A stretch of DNA of 64,000 nt from JAYFQE01 sp034927345 (GTDB lineage Bacteria > Bacillota > Clostridia > Saccharofermentanales > UBA5734): the NCBI GenBank assembly GCA_034927345.1, contig JAYFQE010000023.1:62001-126000 (forward strand), in the 5' to 3' direction. The notes below the pieces were generated by a model that did no database searches, was not told the DNA's origin, and worked only from the letters and a program-made list of their open reading frames with translations. The translations under genes and the position numbers were made by a program. Every line of letters starts with the position of its first letter. Positions within the stretch are counted from its first letter, which is position 1. Positions 1-8,363 of the stretch are shown here, one piece after another.

Positions 1-7
1 GTTCATC

Positions 8-36
8 TGTCAATCATCTGCCGCTTGCGTTATACT
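8..36 (+). promoter_or_regulatory. Candidate promoter of the AraC regulator gene
   Basis: A TATACT -10 element (31-36) lies 17 bases after TGTCAA (8-13), a moderate match to the -35 consensus. It sits about 70 bases before the AraC start and points toward it. Assigned by eye from consensus and spacing only. Confidence 0.45.
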
Positions 37-103
37 GGGAAAGAACCGGGCTTTAATCACTTCAAAGCGAAACATCGACAACTGCCGGACAGGATATTAT
101 CAT

Positions 104-1009
104 ATGAAAGGTTTACACGAATCCAAATTATCTCTGCAGTCCGAGGGCTGGCCTTTTGAGGTTTTTTACAATCAGAGGTGCGGCCCGGGCAAGTCGGGTG
201 TCCTGCGGCATTGGCATGAACATCTGGAGCTGCTTCTTTTACTGCGAGGCGAATGCCGGCTTGAGCTGGAACAACAAACGTTGGTTTTACATGAAGGCGA
301 TATGGTTTTGCTGGGCGCCGGCACAAGTCACGGGATACCGGATTTAGCCGATTGCCTGTTTTATGTGCTTCAGTTTTCACCGGATTGGCTGCAGGATATG
401 GGCAGTCCTGATATTTCCGCCGTTTTGCCGTTTCTGCAGCCCGACAGCCGCTGTTTAGCTCATGTTTCGATTGAGAATCAACCGGCGGTACGCCGGCTGT
501 TGACCGATCTGGAAGATGATTTCCGCGATAAGCCGCCGGCCATGGCATTATCGGTTAAAGGCAGTCTGTTGAAATTATTTGCCTGGCTGATCCGGCAGGG
601 GATTGTCAACTTTCCCGCCAACAATCAGGATATGCTCCGCCTGAATCGTCTGCAGCCGGCTTTCACCTATGTACAAGAGCATTACTCCGGGCATCTTGAT
701 GAAAGGACAGCCGCCGGACTTTGTTTCATGAGCTGCCACCATTTCAGCCGGACTTTTCATTTAGCCACCGGCAAACGTTTTTCAGATTATATTCGTCATA
801 TCCGCCTGCAGGAAGCCCGCCGGCGCCTGATCAATTCCTGTCAGGCGGTGGGAAGCATCGCCATCGAAACCGGTTTTTCCAGTCCCAGCCATTTTACGTC
901 TGTTTTTTTACGCGAAACCGGATTGACGCCTCAAGCTTACAGAAAGCAAAATCTTGACAGAAATAAGGTGTTTTTTGACAGTCGTAACGAAGATAATCAT
1001 CTATCCTGA
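104..1009 (+). CDS. AraC-family transcriptional regulator
   Basis: A 301-residue DNA-binding regulator. Residues 30-95 look like the cupin sensor domain of AraC proteins (HWHEHLELLLLL, then EGDMVLLGAG). The C-terminal 100 residues carry two helix-turn-helix units, with the usual FSRTFHLATGKRFSDYIRHIR segment and the GFSSPSHFTSVFLRETGLTP signature near the end. The cupin suggests control by a small ligand, but nothing shows which. The start has only a weak AGGA site 9 bases upstream. The next gene begins 20 bases after its stop on the same strand, so the two are probably co-transcribed and the methyltransferase-like protein is the likely target or partner. Family call is firm; ligand unknown. 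Confidence 0.9.
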   Translation: MKGLHESKLSLQSEGWPFEVFYNQRCGPGKSGVLRHWHEHLELLLLLRGECRLELEQQTLVLHEGDMVLLGAGTSHGIPDLADCLFYVLQFSPDWLQDMGSPDISAVLPFLQPDSRCLAHVSIENQPAVRRLLTDLEDDFRDKPPAMALSVKGSLLKLFAWLIRQGIVNFPANNQDMLRLNRLQPAFTYVQEHYSGHLDERTAAGLCFMSCHHFSRTFHLATGKRFSDYIRHIRLQEARRRLINSCQAVGSIAIETGFSSPSHFTSVFLRETGLTPQAYRKQNLDRNKVFFDSRNEDNHLS

Positions 1010-1028
1010 GGAAAGGAGGATTAATGAT

Positions 1029-2039
1029 ATGCGACAACCTGATTTCCAAAATCTGCTGCGTGTTCTACAACGCGGCGAACCTGACCGGCCAACCCTGTTT
1101 GAGTTTTTTATGAATGATCAGGTCTATGATTACCTGACGCAGAACGAAACGTTCGACAATCGTGACAAGCTGGGTCCTTATCGCCGTTTGATCAGCGCCT
1201 TTTATCATGCCGGTTATGATTATGTTTCATTGGCCGGTTCGGATTTCGCCTTTCCGCATCCGGAAATTCCCCATGCCCGTTCCATTTCGCAAAATGCCCC
1301 GGGTATTATAACCGATCGGGCTTCTTTTGCCGCTTATGCCTGGCCGGATCCTGACGAATTCGATTACAGCCGGCTGACAAAACTGACGGCCGATCTGCCT
1401 TCAGGTATGAAAATGATTGTTTCCGGTCCGGGCGGCGTTCTGGAAAACACCATAACGCTTTTAGGTTATGAAACACTATGCGTTATGAGCGCCGAAGACC
1501 CGGACCTCCTGGATGAAATTTTTACGGCGGTCGGCTCGCGCATTTTGCGTTATTACCAAATCTGCCTGCAATACCCGGCGGTTGGCGCCTTGATCGTTAA
1601 TGATGACTGGGGGTTTTCCCAGCAGACTTTGCTGTCGCCGGCCGACATGCGTCGATATGTCTTTCCCTGGCACCGGCAGATAGTCGCGGCCGGCCACGCG
1701 GCGGGCAGGCCGTCCATTCTGCATTCGTGCGGCAATCTGCGCGATGTCTGGGAGGATCTGATCGAGGATATTCAATTCGACGGCAAGCATTCATTCGAAG
1801 ATAAAATCATGCCGGTTGAAGATGCTTACGAGCGTTATGGCCGGCGGATTGCCATCATGGGCGGCTTCGATCTGGACTTTATCTGCCGTTCCACGCCTGC
1901 CGCGATCCGCGCCCGGGTTAACGCCATGCTGCGGCGGACAGCCGGCCGGGGCAGCTTTGCCGTCGGCACCGGCAATAGCGTGCCTTATTATGTGCCGATC
2001 GAGAACTACCTGGCCATGATTTCCTGTGTTCAGGATTAA
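1029..2039 (+). CDS. URO-D family protein, methylcobamide methyltransferase (MtaA/CmuA) type
   Basis: A 336-residue uroporphyrinogen decarboxylase fold protein. I chose ATG 1029 because AGGAGG (1014-1019) lies 9 bases upstream; an open frame extends further back into the AraC gene. Known MtaA-like methyltransferases of this fold bind zinc through a His-x-Cys pair, and the sequence ILHSCGNLRDV supplies it, followed by a conserved GGFDLDF strand. This points to transfer of methyl groups between a corrinoid protein and a thiol or similar acceptor rather than to heme synthesis. No corrinoid protein or other methyltransferase is in the window, so the substrate is open. It follows the AraC regulator closely and ends tail-to-tail with the lactonase gene. 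Confidence 0.78.
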   Translation: MRQPDFQNLLRVLQRGEPDRPTLFEFFMNDQVYDYLTQNETFDNRDKLGPYRRLISAFYHAGYDYVSLAGSDFAFPHPEIPHARSISQNAPGIITDRASFAAYAWPDPDEFDYSRLTKLTADLPSGMKMIVSGPGGVLENTITLLGYETLCVMSAEDPDLLDEIFTAVGSRILRYYQICLQYPAVGALIVNDDWGFSQQTLLSPADMRRYVFPWHRQIVAAGHAAGRPSILHSCGNLRDVWEDLIEDIQFDGKHSFEDKIMPVEDAYERYGRRIAIMGGFDLDFICRSTPAAIRARVNAMLRRTAGRGSFAVGTGNSVPYYVPIENYLAMISCVQD

Positions 2040-2059
2040 ACCTGCCGTCCCGGTTTAAT
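2035..2059. terminator. Shared hairpin between convergent genes
   Basis: ATTAAACC (2035-2042) pairs perfectly with GGTTTAAT (2052-2059) around a 9-base loop. The hairpin overlaps the stop codons of both the methyltransferase-like gene and the convergent lactonase. It lacks a long T-run on either side, so it is a weak bidirectional terminator candidate. Confidence 0.4.
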
Positions 2060-3194
2060 GAAGCGGCAGCAGGCATACCGGCGCGGGGACCTGGAAGGTG
2101 CAGCACGGACCGGTCATCGTGCCGTTTTGGGCGTCCATCCGGTAAACGCAAATCCGGTCATCCTCCTGGCTGGCAGCCAATATCCAGAAATCCGGGCCGG
2201 CCGCTTGCGGCAATAGGTAGAAATCACGCGGAACGCGGCCGCCGCAGGATTCATTTCGAGTCCAGGTCAGCCGGCCGTTTGTTGGATCCACTGCATATAT
2301 CGCCAGGCTGTCATGACCGCGATTGGAAGCCAGAAGCCATCGGCCGTCCGGGCTTAGCCGGATTGCAGCCCCGGTGTTATCCGACGGACAGCAGGCTTCG
2401 GGCAAGGTGCTGATACGCTGTGTCAGACGGTAACTGTCGGACTCTGCCTGTAAAGCCAGAACTTCACTGCCCATTTCCATGACAGCATAAACATAGGGCT
2501 CTTGACCATAAACCAGATGCCGCGGGCCAGTGCCGGGCGGGCAGGTCAGGCTGGCCAGCGGGCTGGCCGCGTGAGCTTCGGCGGATGCTATAGGCCAGGG
2601 GTAAGTGACAATCTGGTCGAGGCCCAGATCCACCAGATTCAAATGTTTCCCATCGGGTGTCAAACTGACATGATGAACATGCGGGCCTTCCTGGCGGTCC
2701 GGATCAGGACCCGAACCCTTATGACTGATCAGACAGGCTGCCGGATCGGCAGGCAGGATCAGGCGGCCATCCTCCAGATAATCCAGAATTGTTGCCGAAC
2801 CGCTGCCATAATTGGCAACAACCAGTCTGCGGCGGCCGGAATCAACAAGCAAGTGGCAAGGGCTGCTGCCGCCTGACGGTTGTTGATCAATCAGATGCAG
2901 TTGATTTGTATCCGGCGAACGTTTGAATGACGCAAGGCTGCCGCCAAACCGGCCGTGATATTGATTTGTTTCGCTGACAGCAAAAATAAGGCCGCGCAGA
3001 CGATCTTCAGCTAAGTAAGTCGGATTTTCCAGGGCTGCCGGCTCGCCGGCAGCTGATAAATGGCCGGTCGCGGCATCAAAAGACAAGGGATATATCCCCT
3101 TGCTGCCGCGAAAACTATAGGTGCCGACCAGACAGAGAACCGAAGAAATTTTCTCTTTGTCATTAAAGCTTGGATTCTGTGGTAGATTGGCCAT
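2055..3194 (-). CDS. Lactonase family protein (6-phosphogluconolactonase-type beta-propeller)
   Basis: A 379-residue protein of the seven-bladed propeller lactonase family (COG2706, YkgB/Pgl type). Family landmarks are the opening VGTYSFRGSKGIYPLSFD, PTYLAEDRLRGLIFAVSE, GPHVHHVSLTPDGKHLNLVDLGLDQ, GTGPRHLVYG, and RLSPDGRWLLASNRGHDSLAIY. Known members hydrolyse 6-phosphogluconolactone or related sugar lactones, but the family is broad and no other pentose-phosphate gene is nearby. No signal peptide is evident, so it is probably cytosolic. GGGAGG lies 8 bases before the ATG. It is transcribed alone, convergent with the upstream pair. Confidence 0.85.
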   Translation of the reverse strand: MANLPQNPSFNDKEKISSVLCLVGTYSFRGSKGIYPLSFDAATGHLSAAGEPAALENPTYLAEDRLRGLIFAVSETNQYHGRFGGSLASFKRSPDTNQLHLIDQQPSGGSSPCHLLVDSGRRRLVVANYGSGSATILDYLEDGRLILPADPAACLISHKGSGPDPDRQEGPHVHHVSLTPDGKHLNLVDLGLDQIVTYPWPIASAEAHAASPLASLTCPPGTGPRHLVYGQEPYVYAVMEMGSEVLALQAESDSYRLTQRISTLPEACCPSDNTGAAIRLSPDGRWLLASNRGHDSLAIYAVDPTNGRLTWTRNESCGGRVPRDFYLLPQAAGPDFWILAASQEDDRICVYRMDAQNGTMTGPCCTFQVPAPVCLLPLH

Positions 3195-3225
3195 TAAAAC
3201 GTCCTCCCTAATGAGATGATGGTGT

Positions 3226-3255
3226 AAAAAAAACCGCCGGCTGACGCCGACGGTT
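3226..3255 (-). terminator. Rho-independent terminator after the zinc-ribbon gene
   Basis: On the minus strand AACCGTCGGC and GCCGGCGGTT form a 10-bp stem with one mismatch and a 4-base loop, followed by eight T residues (the A-run at 3226-3233). It lies 22 bases past the stop of the small zinc-ribbon gene and before the lactonase start, separating the two transcripts. Confidence 0.85.
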
Positions 3256-3277
3256 CTTTTGTTGCTTGAGGATGGTT

Positions 3278-3454
3278 TTACCAGCTGTTGTTGTTGAAAC
3301 GGCTGTTGTTCCGCTGTTGCTTACGAGCTCTGCGGCAGTCCGGGCAACGCTGGGGTTCATTTTCGAAGCCCTTTTCTTTGTAAAACGCTTGTTCGCCTTC
3401 TGTGAAGACAAACTGATTTCCACAATCCTTGCAAGTGATGGTACGATCCGGCAT
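3278..3454 (-). CDS. Small zinc-ribbon protein
   Basis: A 58-residue protein. ATG 3454 was preferred over an upstream in-frame start at 3523 because AGGAGG (3464-3469) is placed 9 bases before it. It has two Cys pairs, CKDC near residue 8 and CPDC near residue 37, spaced as in the zinc-ribbon proteins often annotated in Bacillota, with FVFTEGEQAFY between them. The tail is basic and rich in Asn, Arg and Gln, which could bind nucleic acid. It stands alone with its own terminator. Function is not known. Confidence 0.8.
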   Translation of the reverse strand: MPDRTITCKDCGNQFVFTEGEQAFYKEKGFENEPQRCPDCRRARKQQRNNSRFNNNSW

Positions 3455-3661
3455 GTGTTCATGCCTCCTTGAAAATATTCGGACATAATAATGAGCTGTC
3501 GATCCATGAATCAGAAAATACACAATCTTTTCAAGAAGAAAGGCACTTTATAACACATACGATCACGTCAAGATAATGGCCTTAGCTAAGCATAGCATAG
3601 GGATCCGGAAAACGCAAGCATTATTTACAAAGAGCCTTTAATATAGCCTTTGACGGGCTTT

Positions 3662-4159
3662 TCATTCAGCTGTGCTTTCCTCGATGTCGATTTGTCTGAT
3701 CCGCTGATCAATGACCGGGCGATCTTGATTACCGGTTTTGACCGCGGCTATTTTATCAACGACTTCTATTCCCTGGACGACATGGCCGAACGCCGCATAT
3801 TGGCCGTCCAGATGCAGCGCTTTCTGATGCATGATGAAGAACTGCGAACCGGCGGAATCCGGATTCATTGAACGGGCCATAGAAATGACACCCCGCTCAT
3901 GTTTAATCGGATTATTAAATCCATTAGCCTTGAATTCGCCCTTGATTTGATACCCGGGGCCGCCGGTTCCGGTGCCTTGCGGGCAGCCGCCCTGGATCAT
4001 AAAGCCGGGTATTACCCGGTGAAAAATCAAACCGTTGTAAAAGCCCTGCCGGGCCAGCTTGATGAAATTAGCCGTTGTCAGCGGAATACGCTCAGGTTCC
4101 AGCTCGAGAACAATCTGGCTGCCGTCTTCCATAGTGATGGTCGCTTTTGTAGTAGGCAT
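3662..4159 (-). CDS. Peptidyl-prolyl cis-trans isomerase, cyclophilin type
   Basis: A 165-residue single-domain cyclophilin catalysing proline isomerisation during folding. The active-site block is present: FHRVIPGFMIQGG (catalytic Arg and Phe), then GVISMARSMNPDSAGSQFFI and FGHVVQGIEVVDKI. There is no signal peptide or lipobox, so it is cytosolic. It lies 51 bases after the nicotinate phosphoribosyltransferase gene on the same strand and is probably the last gene of that run. The end is followed by about 200 bases with no gene before the zinc-ribbon start. Confidence 0.95.
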   Translation of the reverse strand: MPTTKATITMEDGSQIVLELEPERIPLTTANFIKLARQGFYNGLIFHRVIPGFMIQGGCPQGTGTGGPGYQIKGEFKANGFNNPIKHERGVISMARSMNPDSAGSQFFIMHQKALHLDGQYAAFGHVVQGIEVVDKIAAVKTGNQDRPVIDQRIRQIDIEESTAE

Positions 4160-4210
4160 TTGTTTTTCCTTTCTTTTGACCGACCCGCGGTCTCAACCCT
4201 TTGCCGGTTG

Positions 4211-5674
4211 TTAAATCAATTGTTTATTGGCATGCAGCAACTGATCTTTGATATCCCAGAGTTTCTGCGACAGATCAACATAATAGGTCTGGGGATTTTC
4301 GAAACGTTTGAGCGATTCCCAGAGATGATCCATTTCTTCAGCGCAGTAACGCCGGCTTTCTTCGATCGGCACACGCCGGTAGATGAGATTTCCGCCGACA
4401 AAAATCGGCACGAGCAAGCGGCGGACCCGGAAATTGGTCAGAGATTTCCGTTTCCAGGTATGGAACGGGTCAAAGAGTTCATAAGGTTCATCTTCTGAAA
4501 TAGTCTCGTCGGCTAGCGTTATCACGTCGGCCAGAGCTTTGCCGGTGGACTGGTCATAGAACCGCCAGACTTCTTTATTGCATGGATTGGTAATTTTACC
4601 CGTATTTTCGGAAAATTTCATGCGTGGAATAATCTCGCCGTCACGTTCGATAGCCGCCAATTTGTAAACGCCCCCGAAGACCGGTTCGGCGCGCGAGGTG
4701 ATCAGGCGTTCGCCGACGCCGAATGAATCAATCGACGCGCCTTGTTGAATCAGATCGCGGATGATGTATTCGTCCAGAGCATTGCTGACGGTGATCTTGC
4801 AATCCTGCAGGCCGGCTATATCCAACATGTCGCGGGCACGCAAGGTCAGGTAGGTCAGGTCGCCGCTGTCAATTCGGATACCGCGCAGGCGATAGCCCAT
4901 CGGCTCCAGAACATCCTTCGCTACGCGTATGGCATTGGGGATGCCTGATTTAAGCACATTATAAGTATCGACCAGCAAGACCGTGTTTTCAGGAAACGAC
5001 CGCGCATAGGCCGCAAAGGCGTCGTATTCGGACTCGAAGGTTTGCACCCAGCTGTGAGCCATCGTTCCGACAATCGGGATGCCGAACTGCTCGCCGCAAA
5101 TGGTGCAAGCTGTTCCGGCAACACCGGCTATATAAGCGGCCCGCGCGCCGAGTACCGCCGCGTCGTAGCCCTGAGCCCGGCGTGATCCGAATTCCATGAC
5201 CGGACGGCCTTTGGCTGCCCGGATAATCCGCGAAGTCTTGGTCGCGATCAGGCTCTGATGATTGATGGTAACCAATAGCATGGTTTCGACCATCTGTGCC
5301 TGAATGATCGGACCCCGGACTTTAACAATGGGCTCGGTCGGAAAAATCGGCGTGCCTTCCGGGATAGCCCAGATATCGCAGGAAAATTTAAAGTGCCGTA
5401 AATAATCGAGAAAACGGTCGTCAAAGGTTTTCATGGAAGCCAGATAATTCAGATCGTCCTCTGTAAACTGCAAGGCCTTCAGGTAATCGATCATTTGCTC
5501 GACTCCGGCCATAATTGCATATCCGCCGTCTTCCGGAACCGACCGGAAAAAAAGATCAAAATAGGCATAAGTATCCTGCAGGCCATGGTCCAGATACCCT
5601 TTTGACATGGTTAATTCGTAAAAATCAGTCAGCATCGTCAAATTGGTGCGTTCATTCCAGCGTAGACTGAACAT
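4211..5674 (-). CDS. pncB: Nicotinate phosphoribosyltransferase
   Basis: A 487-residue enzyme joining nicotinate and PRPP to give nicotinate mononucleotide, the first step of NAD salvage. Family features are the N-terminal TMLTDFYELTMSKGYL, MEFGSRRAQGYDAAVLGARAAYI-type core, and GTMAHSW, which contains the histidine phosphorylated in the ATP-coupled reaction. The middle RIDSGDLTYL binds the phosphoribosyl group. Its ATG overlaps the end of truA by 23 bases and has AAGGAG just upstream, so the two are translationally linked. The length matches the longer form of the family found in Gram-positive bacteria. Confidence 0.95.
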   Translation of the reverse strand: MFSLRWNERTNLTMLTDFYELTMSKGYLDHGLQDTYAYFDLFFRSVPEDGGYAIMAGVEQMIDYLKALQFTEDDLNYLASMKTFDDRFLDYLRHFKFSCDIWAIPEGTPIFPTEPIVKVRGPIIQAQMVETMLLVTINHQSLIATKTSRIIRAAKGRPVMEFGSRRAQGYDAAVLGARAAYIAGVAGTACTICGEQFGIPIVGTMAHSWVQTFESEYDAFAAYARSFPENTVLLVDTYNVLKSGIPNAIRVAKDVLEPMGYRLRGIRIDSGDLTYLTLRARDMLDIAGLQDCKITVSNALDEYIIRDLIQQGASIDSFGVGERLITSRAEPVFGGVYKLAAIERDGEIIPRMKFSENTGKITNPCNKEVWRFYDQSTGKALADVITLADETISEDEPYELFDPFHTWKRKSLTNFRVRRLLVPIFVGGNLIYRRVPIEESRRYCAEEMDHLWESLKRFENPQTYYVDLSQKLWDIKDQLLHANKQLI

Positions 5675-6503
5675 GATTATCTCCTTCCGGTCCGGCTTGT
5701 TCTGTTTGATTTATGAACAACGGCGGATCATATAAAACTTGCTCCAGGCATAATCCTTCCGGCGGCATCGTCTTGCCGGCCAAACGCCGGTCGCCGCCCG
5801 CCAGGATTCCGGCCACCTGCTCCGGCGTTAATTTCCCCTGGGCGACCGCAACAAGCGTTCCGGTTATCACCCGAACCATATGATATAAAAATCCGTCGCC
5901 CTGATAAGTCAAAACGACAAGCGGCCCCTCGACAGCCAATTCGATTCGGAACAAATTCCGGACGGTCGACCGGTTGTTGCCGCCGGTGTCCCGAAAAGCC
6001 TGAAAATCGTGGCGTCCGGTCAGAATCGGCAGAGTTTGCCGCACAGCGGCCAAATCCAGCTGTCCGGGAACATGGCAAACCTGATTGCGGCCGATGGCCG
6101 GTCTGGTTTGCTGGTTCCAGATACGATAGGTATAAGTCTTAGCCCGGGCGGCAAAGCGGGCGTTGAAGCCCGCATAGACCGGGCAGGCTGCTTTCACGGA
6201 CACGTCGGACGGTAATACGCTGTTTAATGCCAGAGGAAATCGATCAACGGGAATCCGGCACCGCGTATGGAAATGACTGACATGCCCCCGGGCATGAACA
6301 CCGGCGTCCGTCCGGCTGCATCCCGTCAGCTGCAATTCGGATTCGCCGGTCAGGCGGATCAGCGCGTCGCGTAAAACTTGCTGAACAGTTCGCTGGCCGC
6401 TCTGAATCTGCCAACCGCAAAAGGCCGTGCCGTCGTATTCGCTCAGCAAAGCCAGATTGCGTATTGATCCCGGATCAGGTTCTTTCATATCGCGGCCGGC
6501 CAT
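5652..6503 (-). CDS. truA: tRNA pseudouridine(38-40) synthase TruA
   Basis: A 283-residue enzyme that isomerises uridines 38-40 of the tRNA anticodon arm. The catalytic Asp is residue 66 in CSRTDAGVHARGHVSHF. FLYHMVRVITGTLV is the usual C-terminal signature. truA commonly follows the ecfA-ecfT genes in Bacillota; here a ROK kinase gene is inserted between. No clear ribosome binding site precedes ATG 6503 or the alternative ATG 6488, so the start is uncertain by five codons and translation may depend on the upstream gene. It overlaps pncB. Confidence 0.95.
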   Translation of the reverse strand: MAGRDMKEPDPGSIRNLALLSEYDGTAFCGWQIQSGQRTVQQVLRDALIRLTGESELQLTGCSRTDAGVHARGHVSHFHTRCRIPVDRFPLALNSVLPSDVSVKAACPVYAGFNARFAARAKTYTYRIWNQQTRPAIGRNQVCHVPGQLDLAAVRQTLPILTGRHDFQAFRDTGGNNRSTVRNLFRIELAVEGPLVVLTYQGDGFLYHMVRVITGTLVAVAQGKLTPEQVAGILAGGDRRLAGKTMPPEGLCLEQVLYDPPLFINQTEQAGPEGDNHVQSTLE

Positions 6504-6519
6504 TCATTCTGCGCGGCTG

Positions 6520-7497
6520 TCAACCGCGCAGGTGATCTTCCAGGCATGTGCTGGCCATCATGGCTGCGCCGACAATGCCGGCGTCATTGCCCATTTCGGC
6601 CAGGCGAATCTTCGGCTGCGGAACACCTTCGCCCAAATAAGCTTTGGCCAGCGTCAGTTTACGGACCGGTTCCAGCAAGGCGTCGCCCTCATTGCAGACG
6701 CCGCCGCCAATAACAATGACTTCCGGCATATAACCGTTAATAACATTAGCCAGACCTTCAGACAACATTTCCATGTATTCCTGAACGACGGCAGCCGCTG
6801 CTTTATCACCGCGGCGCATGCCCTCGAAAGCCGTACGTCCGTCGGCTTTGCCGCCATTTTCTGTGATCAGGGCGTTGAGAATCGACTCCGGATGCGCGGC
6901 GGCCGCCCGTTCGGTTTCCCGGATAATCGCCGTTGCCGACGCATAAGATTCAAAGCAGCCTTTGCGGCCGCAAGTGCAAGGCTCGCCGCCCGCTTTGACC
7001 AGAATATGGCCGACTTCACAGCCGGCGTGATTGAAGCCGCTGTATATGCGTCGGTTAATAACCACGCCGCCGCCAACGCCGGTGCCCAAAGTGATGGCTA
7101 CCGAATGATTGGTACCTTTCGACGCTCCGGCGACACTTTCCGCCAGAGCGGCAACATTGGCGTCATTATCGATAAAAACCGGCAGGTCGATTACTTTGCG
7201 GATTTCCGAACGCATAGGAGCCTGATGGAAAGGCAGGTTATTGGCATAAATCAATGTGCCAGCTTCATTATTCGGCGTACCCGGCGAACCGATGCCGATC
7301 GCCAGTACATCCGCCTGCGTAAGGCCGGCTTCCTCGATAACCTGACGGGCCAGCATCCCCATATCATGGATAATTTCCAGCTGATCGCGGTCAGCCCGGG
7401 TTTTAATCCGGTTTTTATGGATAATCTCGCCTTTTTCATTGACAATGCCGGCTTTTATATTCGTGCCGCCAAGATCAATCCCAACAAAGTAACTCAT
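6520..7497 (-). CDS. ROK-family glucokinase
   Basis: A 325-residue sugar kinase that phosphorylates glucose or a related hexose with ATP. It starts MSYFVGIDLGGTNIKAG, the phosphate-binding loop, from ATG 7497 with GGGAGG 7 bases upstream; an open frame extends 18 codons further but has no such site. The ROK zinc motif CTCGRKGCFES is preceded by GCEVGHILV. There is no N-terminal helix-turn-helix, so it is an enzyme rather than a repressor. It lies between ecfT and truA, which is not the common order in Bacillota. Exact sugar specificity cannot be read from the sequence. Confidence 0.9.
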   Translation of the reverse strand: MSYFVGIDLGGTNIKAGIVNEKGEIIHKNRIKTRADRDQLEIIHDMGMLARQVIEEAGLTQADVLAIGIGSPGTPNNEAGTLIYANNLPFHQAPMRSEIRKVIDLPVFIDNDANVAALAESVAGASKGTNHSVAITLGTGVGGGVVINRRIYSGFNHAGCEVGHILVKAGGEPCTCGRKGCFESYASATAIIRETERAAAAHPESILNALITENGGKADGRTAFEGMRRGDKAAAAVVQEYMEMLSEGLANVINGYMPEVIVIGGGVCNEGDALLEPVRKLTLAKAYLGEGVPQPKIRLAEMGNDAGIVGAAMMASTCLEDHLRG

Positions 7498-7547
7498 ACA
7501 TAACCTCCCGAAAGCTTCTCGGATTTTGTTCCTCATTATAGCCCAGC

Positions 7548-8363
7548 TCAAGGGCCGAATTCAATAAAATGCTGCAAAACCAGAATCCCCGCCGTCAGCA
7601 CGACCATCAGCAGACTGAACAGCAAATCGCTTCTTTTAAACCGCATAACCTTCAAACGGGTTCTGCCCTCGCCGCCTCGATAACAACGGGCTTCCATAGC
7701 TACAGCCAGATCCTCGGCCCGTTTAAATGCGCTGACAAATAAGGGAATCAGGACAGACACCAGACCGCGGGCTTTGGCGATCAGGCCGCCTGTATCGTAG
7801 TCGGCGCCGCGTGATGATTGCGCCTTCATGATTTTATCAGTTTCCTCCAACAATGTCGGTACAAAACGCAAGGCAATCGACATCATCATAGCCATCTCAT
7901 GAACCGGGAAACCAATCCGGCGCAGCGGATTAAGCAGACTCTCCAGCGCGTCGGCAACCAGAATAGGCGTCGTGGTAAGCGTCAAAAACAACGTGGTGCT
8001 CACAATCAGTAAAATCAGGCGGGCCGCCATGCGCAAGGCGGTATAAACACCCTGGTCCGTTATTTTTAACGGTCCGATTTCCATCCAGGTATCGCCCTGC
8101 ACCGTCACAAGATTAATGACAAAAGCAAAAACCAGAATAAAAAGTATCGGTTTCAAACTATTCAGGATCTGACGCAGCGGCACGCGGGACAATAAAACCA
8201 ACGCCAGGGTCAGTAAACCCAGAACGGCCATCGGTATTGCCGACTGGACTAAAAACACCAGGATCATATAAAAAAGCGATATAACTATTTTAACCCTAGG
8301 ATCCAGGCGATGCAGTAATGAGTCGCCCGGATAATATCGGCCCAGTGAAATTTGCTTAAGCAT
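7548..8363 (-). CDS. ecfT: ECF transporter transmembrane subunit EcfT
   Basis: A 271-residue membrane scaffold that couples the ECF ATPases to exchangeable substrate subunits. About five hydrophobic segments are visible, beginning VKIVISLFYMILVFLVQSAI. The coupling helices carry the two Ala-Arg-Gly style motifs of the family, AQSSRGADY and AMEARCYRGG. ATG 8363 is preferred to GTG 8372 because an AGGCAGG site fits it better. The start overlaps the end of the fused ATPase gene by 8 bases, so the two are translated together. RibU at 42 kb is one candidate substrate partner. Confidence 0.95.
   Translation of the reverse strand: MLKQISLGRYYPGDSLLHRLDPRVKIVISLFYMILVFLVQSAIPMAVLGLLTLALVLLSRVPLRQILNSLKPILFILVFAFVINLVTVQGDTWMEIGPLKITDQGVYTALRMAARLILLIVSTTLFLTLTTTPILVADALESLLNPLRRIGFPVHEMAMMMSIALRFVPTLLEETDKIMKAQSSRGADYDTGGLIAKARGLVSVLIPLFVSAFKRAEDLAVAMEARCYRGGEGRTRLKVMRFKRSDLLFSLLMVVLTAGILVLQHFIEFGP

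Noticed and set aside
1029..2039. Uroporphyrinogen decarboxylase (HemE) of heme synthesis
   Set aside because: The protein has the His-x-Cys zinc motif of MtaA-type methyltransferases, and no heme genes are nearby.
6427..7503. A 358-codon open frame antisense to the ROK glucokinase
   Set aside because: The glucokinase on the minus strand has clear family motifs and a ribosome binding site; the antisense product resembles no family.
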